From contig JAUWXZ010000003.1 of assembly GCA_030616125.1 (NCBI GenBank), positions 1-19,768 on the forward strand: 19,768 nt of DNA, in the 5' to 3' direction. Under the pieces are notes generated by a model, which was not told the DNA's origin, did not search any database, and saw nothing but the letters and a program-made list of their open reading frames with translations. The DNA comes from Candidatus Aenigmatarchaeota archaeon. Its GTDB lineage: Archaea; Aenigmatarchaeota; Aenigmatarchaeia; CG10238-14; SCSR01. How positions within the stretch are numbered: the first letter of the stretch is position 1; every line of letters begins with the position of its first letter. The position numbers and the translations under genes are program-made. Below are positions 14,825 to 19,768 of the stretch, piece by piece.

Positions 14825-14833
14825 CTTTTAAAT
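14825..14833 (+). promoter_or_regulatory. TATA-like box for the nucleotidyltransferase pair
   Basis: CTTTTAAAT lies just after the TIM-barrel stop and is centred about 25 bp before ATG 14854. No ribosome-binding core is present, so this may be an internal leaderless promoter for the two nucleotidyltransferase genes. Confidence 0.4.
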
Positions 14834-14853
14834 GTTAAAGTTAGAGAAAATTT

Positions 14854-15714
14854 ATGCATTTGGAAAAATTAGAAGAAGAATTAGAGGAAGTTGAATTGGT
14901 AAAAAAAGAAGAGCAAGAAAAGAAAGGAGAAATCAAAACTCCAAAAGAAATCTATGAAAAGGTAGTCAAATTTACAAATGAAATTAGAAAACAATATGGT
15001 GAAATAGTTAAATCAGTTCTAATATTTGGTTCTGCTGCAAAGGGAACGATGGTTAAGGGTTCTGATGCAGATGTGTGGGTTATTCTTGATGATACTGCAA
15101 CCAAAAGTTCAGAAGGTTTGGAAAAAATAAACACACAACTTTATCTAATTGCTCATGCTTTAAAAGACTTGCACATTCAAACAACAACTCTAACAGAATT
15201 TTGGAACTGGATGAAAATTGGCTCTCCTGAATTAGTAAATTTTTTAAGGTATGGTTTGACAATTTATGATACTGGTTTTATCAAGCCCGTGCAAAGAATG
15301 CTTCAGATGGGTTTAATTCCTCCAAGCAAAGAAACTATCAGCTTGAAAACAAGAGTAGCTGAAGCTAGGTATAAAAAAATCGAGCTTGACATAAAATCAA
15401 TGGTTTTTGATTTAAGGTATACAGCTACAGATATTATTCAATCTGTTGTAATGCATTATTACAAAAAACAACCAGATCAAAAAGCCATACCAAAATTTTT
15501 AGAAAGACTTGTTAAAGAAAAAAAACTTGAGCCCAGGTATATCAATAAATTTAAAGAATTGGACACTTTATGGAAAGATGTAGACCATAAAAAGATTAAA
15601 AAAGTTTCTACTAAACATTTGGAAAGAGCTTTACAGCTGGCAAAAGAGATAATTGATAGATTTAAAAAGTTATTGCCAAAGGAAATAGTAGGAGAGGAGT
15701 TACCAGAAGAGTGA
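14854..15714 (+). CDS. Nucleotidyltransferase-HEPN-like fusion, HEPN motif degenerate
   Basis: The 286-residue protein begins with an acidic/basic helical lead (1-30). A polymerase-beta-type nucleotidyltransferase domain follows, with GS at 59-60 and the DAD pair at 71 and 73 (GSAAKGTMVKGSDADVWV). The next strand, where a third carboxylate often sits, reads LHIQTTTLTEFW with no acid. The C-terminal part (about 160-275) is all-helical and aligns with the HEPN-like half of the next gene, but the Rx4H motif is Trp240-x4-His245. It may modify a nucleic acid or protein and pair with its paralogue, much as MNT and HEPN act together in toxin-antitoxin systems. That is inference. The start is leaderless-type. 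Confidence 0.8.
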   Translation: MHLEKLEEELEEVELVKKEEQEKKGEIKTPKEIYEKVVKFTNEIRKQYGEIVKSVLIFGSAAKGTMVKGSDADVWVILDDTATKSSEGLEKINTQLYLIAHALKDLHIQTTTLTEFWNWMKIGSPELVNFLRYGLTIYDTGFIKPVQRMLQMGLIPPSKETISLKTRVAEARYKKIELDIKSMVFDLRYTATDIIQSVVMHYYKKQPDQKAIPKFLERLVKEKKLEPRYINKFKELDTLWKDVDHKKIKKVSTKHLERALQLAKEIIDRFKKLLPKEIVGEELPEE

Positions 15715-15719
15715 TTTAA

Positions 15720-16883
15720 ATGCCAAAGAAAGAAGAAAAGAAACCAAAAGAAAAGAGAGTAGAAATTGTAGAAAAATTTGCTAAAGAAGCCCTTAAAAAA
15801 TATGGAAAACACATCAAATGCATTGTAATGATGGGCTCGGTAGCAAGAGAAGAATTCAAGTCAAAGAGTGATATAGATGTTTTTGTTGTTATAGACGACA
15901 CTTCTTTTAAAATTACTCCTGAGTTACAGGACAAGATTGATAATGATCTAGAAAAAATTGCTGAATCTATTCCTGAGGCCGTTATAGTAAAAAAAGATCC
16001 AGAAACAGGAAAAGAAGAAAAAACCTTTTTGCTTTCAATTCAACCAAGTTACACCTTAACAGAATTCTGGGATTATGCTCGGGTTTGTCATCCAATAATT
16101 TACAATTTCATCAAAGAAGGGATTCCAGTTTATGATACAGGATTTTTTGCTCCAGTTAAAAAGCTTCTAGCAATGGGAAAAATTCCTGCAACAAGGGAAG
16201 CAATAGAAAGCTATATGGAAGGAGCACCAAAAAAACTGATGAGAGCAAAAACTGTCAAATTATTAATGCTAGCAGAAGATTGTTATTATGCAATGCTTAA
16301 CACTACCCAGGCTGTTCTAATGTTCATGGGTTTAGCTCCTCCCGTTCCTTCTAAGGCATATGATGATATGAAAAGGTTTTTGGTTGAACCGGGAATTTTA
16401 GAGCCAGAATATGCTGAATGGCTTAAAGAGATAATTGATATAAGAAAAAAAATTGAACACAAAGAATTGATGGATGTAACAGGAGTTTTTGTTGATGAAT
16501 GGATCGGAAAGGCTGAAAAGTTTATTGAAAAAATGTTTGGTTTGTTAAATGCTTTGGAGTTAAGAAAAAGAGAGAAAATTTTGGAAAGAAGTCATGAAGT
16601 CATGCACAAAGCGGCAATAACTGCTTTAAAAACCTTGAAAAAAATGCCTGAGAAAAAGGAAGAAATTCCTTTGGTCTTTAAAAAAGAATTTATTGATCGT
16701 AAGCTTGTAGAAGGTTATTACTGGGATATTTGGAAGAGAATCGAAGACATGAAAAAGTTGGTAGAGCAGAAAAAAATTACAGAAATTCCTGATAAGGATG
16801 TTTATGAAGCCAGAGAATACGTTAGAAAATTGATTCGTGATTTAGCCAAAGTTCTTAAAGAAAAAGAATCTAAAGAAAAATAA
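15720..16883 (+). CDS. Nucleotidyltransferase-HEPN fusion with intact Rx4H motif
   Basis: This 387-residue paralogue of the preceding gene has a lysine-rich leader (1-13) and a nucleotidyltransferase domain GSVAREEFKSKSDIDVFV with GS at 39-40 and Asp51/Asp53. It shares TLTEFW, YDTGF-x-x-PV and MG-x-IP with the neighbour. The helical domain (about 165-280) contains Arg242-KKIE-His247, matching the Rx4-6H signature of HEPN RNases. A further helical extension of about 110 residues (276-387) ends in a lysine-rich tail and is absent from the neighbour. ATG 15720 lies 5 bases past GTGA, which overlaps the upstream stop, so translation is coupled. A toxin/antitoxin-like or RNA-modifying role is possible. 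Confidence 0.8.
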   Translation: MPKKEEKKPKEKRVEIVEKFAKEALKKYGKHIKCIVMMGSVAREEFKSKSDIDVFVVIDDTSFKITPELQDKIDNDLEKIAESIPEAVIVKKDPETGKEEKTFLLSIQPSYTLTEFWDYARVCHPIIYNFIKEGIPVYDTGFFAPVKKLLAMGKIPATREAIESYMEGAPKKLMRAKTVKLLMLAEDCYYAMLNTTQAVLMFMGLAPPVPSKAYDDMKRFLVEPGILEPEYAEWLKEIIDIRKKIEHKELMDVTGVFVDEWIGKAEKFIEKMFGLLNALELRKREKILERSHEVMHKAAITALKTLKKMPEKKEEIPLVFKKEFIDRKLVEGYYWDIWKRIEDMKKLVEQKKITEIPDKDVYEAREYVRKLIRDLAKVLKEKESKEK

Positions 16884-16892
16884 AGTTAAAAT

Positions 16893-17381
16893 ATGAAAAT
16901 TTATACTCTTGGTCATTCAACTCGCAGCCTAGAAGAGTTTCTCGATATTTTAAAAAATTTTCAAGTAGAATTGATAATTGACATAAGAAGATTTCCTTCA
17001 AGCAAAAAATTTCCACATTTTAATAAAGAAAGTTTAGAAACAGAATTAACAAAAAACGAAATTCAGTATCTACATTTTCCTGAATTAGGAGGATTTAGAA
17101 AAGAAGGTTATTTGGCCTTTTCCCAAACCCAAGAGTTTTCTCAAGCAATAAAAAAGCTTTTGGAAATTATTGATGATAAAACTGCTACAATCATATGCAG
17201 TGAATTCAAGTGGTGGAAATGCCACAGAAAATATGTTTCTAATTTTTTAACAAAACTCGAAAATCAAGTAATTCATATTCTTGACAAGGAAAATGTTTAC
17301 GAACATAAATCTTCTAAAGACTTAGAGCAAAAAATGAATTTAAAAATTTTCTGCGATAAGTTAAAGATTGTAAATGCATAA
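16893..17381 (+). CDS. DUF488-family protein
   Basis: The 162-residue protein carries the family hallmarks: TLGHSTRSLEEF (5-16), ELIIDIRRFPSSKKFPHFN (about 26-44), YLHFPELGGFR and the late ICSEFKWWKCHRKYVSNFL (about 101-119), where other members have C-(A/S)-E-x-x-x-x-x-CHR. The motifs are complete and length is typical. The biochemical role of DUF488 is not established; the conserved Cys-Glu...Cys-His-Arg suggests a catalytic or metal site. It begins 9 bp after the nucleotidyltransferase-HEPN gene and may belong to the same transcript. Confidence 0.88.
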   Translation: MKIYTLGHSTRSLEEFLDILKNFQVELIIDIRRFPSSKKFPHFNKESLETELTKNEIQYLHFPELGGFRKEGYLAFSQTQEFSQAIKKLLEIIDDKTATIICSEFKWWKCHRKYVSNFLTKLENQVIHILDKENVYEHKSSKDLEQKMNLKIFCDKLKIVNA

Positions 17382-17399
17382 AATATTTTTAGAAAGAAT

Positions 17400-18542
17400 A
17401 TGTATCATTTACACCACCATGTTCACTTTCGTTATCTAAGAATTTTGAAAAATGAATTATATGAACTTTATATTGCGCACACACTGCGATGGTTCGCAAT
17501 TTCTTTGATAAACATTTTCATTCCAATTTATTTGTTAGGGCTTGGATATGCGTTGAACGAAGTTTTGATGTTCTACATAGTAGAGTTTGCTGTTGTTTTA
17601 CCTATGTCATTTATTTCTGTATTAATTTCCACACGGGTTGGATTGAAACATACTATGCTCTTTCACATTCCAATTTTGTTATCGTTTTTCATTGGATTGT
17701 ATTTTTTACAAACTATTAAAATTCCATTGCCTCTATTGGCGTTTCTTTTAGGAACAGAGGCAGCTATGTATTGGATGCCTTTACATTCTCTTTTTGCTAA
17801 AGACTCACACAAAATACATAGAGGAGAAGAAGTTGCTAAGATATCTATACTTCCTAAATTGGCTGCAATTTTTGCACCGCTTATGGGTGGATTGATCGCG
17901 GTTACTTTAGGATTTGGCACACTTCTTATTTTGGTCATGTTGATTTTATTTTTATCAATAATACCCCTTTTTTTCACCAAGGAAGTGAAGCCTCATGTGA
18001 ATTTTTCACTGAGAAAGTTCAGGTTATTTTTTCGAGAAGACCCCAAATTTTTCTTTGCAACAATGTTCCAATATGCTGAAGGAATAATCGAAACTGTTAT
18101 ATGGCCGATTTTTGTGTTTCTGACTCTTAAAAGCATAGTATCTGTTGGAATAGTCGGCACGTTAATTTCTGTTGGAAGTATCGTGTTTATGTTCTCGATA
18201 GGTAAACTGACTGACAAACTTGATAGAAAATTTTTCATCAGAGTCGGAGGAATAACTTTAGCTGCTGCCTGGTTTGCGCGAATATTTTTCACAGAACCGA
18301 TTCTTATTTATTTAATAACTTTTCTTGGTGGATTTTTTGCAATACTTATTGACATACCGTTTACTGCGATAACTTATGACAAAGCTTCACGAAGAAGTAG
18401 AGACGAATTCATTCTTTATAGAGAAATTGCTGTCACGACAGGAAGATTACTTGTACTCATTCTGGCATTGTTTGTTGTAGAAAAGTTTATTGTGAGTTTT
18501 TCCTTAGCAGGTTTAGCTTCATTATTCTTTTTATTTTTTTAA
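17400..18542 (+). CDS. Major facilitator superfamily transporter
   Basis: The 380-residue protein has about twelve hydrophobic helices in two halves, separated near residues 195-215 by the charged loop TKEVKPHVNFSLRKFRLFFRED. The loop GKLTDKLDRKFFIRVGG (about 260-276) matches the cytoplasmic MFS motif G-x-x-x-D-x-x-x-R-(K/R). Substrate is unknown. The N-terminus is histidine-rich (MYHLHHHVHF, five His in ten residues), which could bind metal. The protein stops soon after the last helix with no cytoplasmic tail. It starts 18 bp after DUF488; a TATA-like AT stretch overlaps that gene's stop, so separate transcription is possible. Confidence 0.85.
   Translation: MYHLHHHVHFRYLRILKNELYELYIAHTLRWFAISLINIFIPIYLLGLGYALNEVLMFYIVEFAVVLPMSFISVLISTRVGLKHTMLFHIPILLSFFIGLYFLQTIKIPLPLLAFLLGTEAAMYWMPLHSLFAKDSHKIHRGEEVAKISILPKLAAIFAPLMGGLIAVTLGFGTLLILVMLILFLSIIPLFFTKEVKPHVNFSLRKFRLFFREDPKFFFATMFQYAEGIIETVIWPIFVFLTLKSIVSVGIVGTLISVGSIVFMFSIGKLTDKLDRKFFIRVGGITLAAAWFARIFFTEPILIYLITFLGGFFAILIDIPFTAITYDKASRRSRDEFILYREIAVTTGRLLVLILALFVVEKFIVSFSLAGLASLFFLFF
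18527..18540 (+). terminator. Oligo-T tract at the end of the MFS gene
   Basis: CTTTTTATTTTTTT at the last codons of the MFS gene is the longest T-rich run at a gene end here and faces a convergent operon. Archaeal polymerase commonly terminates at such tracts without a hairpin. Confidence 0.35.
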
Positions 18543-18605
18543 TTTAGAATGAACTAGAAAGAAGCGGTGTAATCCCATTGATTTTGAAAAATAAAGAAGC
18601 AACTG

Positions 18606-18836
18606 TTAAAATATTGGAGCATAAATTCCTTGTACATAGTACTTTAAACTAACTTCTCCTGATGGTGTGATAGCATATTTACCATTTTCTTCTTTGACGT
18701 GACCAAGATTTGAAAGGTACTTTAAAGAATGCTCGAGATGGACCCTACTTTTTGTTCTTTTACGTAAACTACTTTCACTAAGTTTTCCAAATTTTTCAAG
18801 AGCCATTAATACTTGATATGCGGATTGAAACAACAT
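18606..18836 (-). CDS. Small winged-helix protein
   Basis: The 76-residue protein looks like a single winged helix-turn-helix: helix 1 SAYQVLMALEKFG, helix 2 SESSLRKRT, recognition helix RVHLEHSLKYLSNLG, then the wing HVKEENGKYAITPSGEVSLKYY. The I-T-x-x-G-x-x end of the wing is typical of archaeal MarR/PadR-like small regulators. There is no effector domain. It follows TFB by 21 bp on the same strand and is probably co-transcribed with it, though which promoters it acts on is unknown. Confidence 0.75.
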   Translation of the reverse strand: MLFQSAYQVLMALEKFGKLSESSLRKRTKSRVHLEHSLKYLSNLGHVKEENGKYAITPSGEVSLKYYVQGIYAPIF

Positions 18837-18857
18837 GATTACACTTTCAGACTTAAT

Positions 18858-19768
18858 TTACTCTTCTTTAGCCCTTTTCTCTACTTCTTCTTCTATTCCC
18901 ATTTTTTCAACCATTTCCTTGTAGCGGTTCCTGATTGTCACTTCTGTGATGCCACATATATCTGCAACCTCTCTTTGAGTTCTTTTTTCTCCTATCAACA
19001 CACATGCTATATAAATTGCAGCTGCAGCAACCCCAGTTGGGCCTTTACCAGAAACAATTTCATGTTTTTTGGCTTTTCTCAAAATTTCTATTGATTTTGC
19101 CTGAACGCGATCGCTTAGTCCAAGCATAGAGCAAAATCTTGGAACAAAAGTAACAGAATCTGCAGGTAAAATCCTTATTCCCAATTCTCTTGCTATATAA
19201 CGATACGTTCTACCAATTTCTCTTTTTTCAACCCCAGAAGATTCTGAGATTTCCTCTAAAGTACGAGGAGAACCAAATTGTCTAGAAACAGCATAGGTCA
19301 AAGCAGCTACAACCGATTCAATTGATCTTCCTCTCACCAATCCTTTGTCTACTGCTTCGCCATAATATCTTGCAATTCTTTCATGTATTGATCTAGGCAA
19401 ATTTAAAAATGAAACAATTCTTTGTAGCTCGGACAAAGCAAAAGAAAGATTTCTATCCTTAGACTTGATAAGTCTTTTGTGCCATTTGGTCAATCTATAA
19501 TATTGGGCTCTTTTTTTACTAGGGACTTTATATAATTCGCCTAAGCCTTTACCAATTTCGGTTGTCATTCCTTTATCATGCTTAGTAAAAGTTAATGGAG
19601 CGCCGGATCTTGCTCTCTTAGACATCTGCTCAGAATCAAATGCCCTCCACTCTTGTCCTGTATCAATCATTTTTTCTTTTAAAACCAATCCACATTTAGT
19701 ACAGATTAGTTCGCCACGAGAAGCATCTTCTACAAATTGGGTACTTCCACATTCAGGACAAACTTGGC
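18858..19768 (-). CDS. tfb: Transcription initiation factor TFB (5' end outside window)
   Basis: TFB is the archaeal TFIIB homologue that binds TBP-promoter DNA and recruits RNA polymerase. The frame runs off the window edge; 302 residues are visible. The zinc ribbon is present (CPEC, then CTKC 15 residues later), followed by the B-reader/linker stretch GQEWRAFDSEQMSKRARSGA. Two cyclin repeats follow, each ending in a helix-turn-helix: SPRTLEEISESSGVEKREIGR and TQREVADICGITEVTIRNRYK. A TTG within the gene at 19688 would remove the zinc ribbon and is not the start. Only a few N-terminal residues should be missing. A winged-helix gene follows after 21 bp. Confidence 0.97.
   Translation of the reverse strand, partial: QVCPECGSTQFVEDASRGELICTKCGLVLKEKMIDTGQEWRAFDSEQMSKRARSGAPLTFTKHDKGMTTEIGKGLGELYKVPSKKRAQYYRLTKWHKRLIKSKDRNLSFALSELQRIVSFLNLPRSIHERIARYYGEAVDKGLVRGRSIESVVAALTYAVSRQFGSPRTLEEISESSGVEKREIGRTYRYIARELGIRILPADSVTFVPRFCSMLGLSDRVQAKSIEILRKAKKHEIVSGKGPTGVAAAAIYIACVLIGEKRTQREVADICGITEVTIRNRYKEMVEKMGIEEEVEKRAKEE

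Noticed and set aside
18546..18653. Plus-strand open stretch after the MFS gene reading NELERSGVIPLILKNK and on, suggestive of a gene remnant
   Set aside because: It has no start codon at its head (preceded by TAG), is about 35 codons, and overlaps the end of the winged-helix gene on the other strand. Nothing shows that it is translated or a frameshifted MFS tail.
19686..19688. TTG as the start of TFB
   Set aside because: The frame continues upstream to the window edge and encodes the TFB zinc ribbon, so the true start is outside.
1..19768. CRISPR arrays, tRNA/rRNA genes, insertion sequences, attachment sites
   Set aside because: No regularly spaced repeats, no cloverleaf-like sequence and no transposase were found; intergenic gaps are all shorter than about 140 bp.

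Overview
The window is archaeal chromosome. The marker set is consistent: a TFB transcription factor, the archaeal tRNA-dependent amidotransferase subunit GatD, the ribosome-recycling ATPase ABCE1/RLI, the archaeal YchF GTPase, and sn-glycerol-1-phosphate dehydrogenase next to a GGGPS-like enzyme for archaeal ether lipids. The DNA is AT-rich and densely packed, with no gene-free stretch longer than about 140 bases. Several genes have a TATA-like box 25-27 nt before the start codon, as in leaderless archaeal transcripts. Genes inside operons instead often carry a GTGA ribosome-binding core 4-5 nt before the start. Divergent core enzymes plus many unrecognised small proteins suggest a DPANN-type lineage (Woesearchaeota/Pacearchaeota/Aenigmarchaeota-like). 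That placement is an inference and has not been tested.

Layout. 1-138: tail of an unknown gene. 143-2687 (-): ychF followed by gatD, probably one transcript. 2754-4553 (+): ABCE1/RLI, divergent from ychF. 4606-5184 (-): Yip1-type membrane protein. 5280-6497 (+) and 6490-7320 (-): G1P dehydrogenase and a divergent GGGPS-like TIM barrel, convergent and overlapping by 8 bp; together they would supply the first two committed steps of archaeal lipid synthesis. 7366-8428 (-): an Lrp/AsnC regulator with a cysteine tail, then a small cysteine-containing protein one base downstream. 8523-9601 (+): a 13-codon leader ORF, a triple zinc-ribbon protein and an unknown partner. 9598-10887 (-): two tandem paralogues of an unknown family and a short coiled-coil protein.

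10958-17381 (+) is the most unusual part. It holds two very small two-helix membrane proteins, a 591-residue protein of unknown family and an endonuclease IV-superfamily TIM barrel with a helical insertion of about 215 residues that apparently starts at ATT. Two paralogous nucleotidyltransferase-HEPN fusions follow, only one of which keeps the HEPN RNase motif, and then a DUF488 protein. An MFS transporter follows at 17400-18542. 18606-19768 (-) is TFB, cut by the window edge, followed by a small winged-helix protein.

No rRNA, tRNA, CRISPR array, insertion sequence or attachment site was seen. Functions come from reading motifs by eye; no database search was possible.
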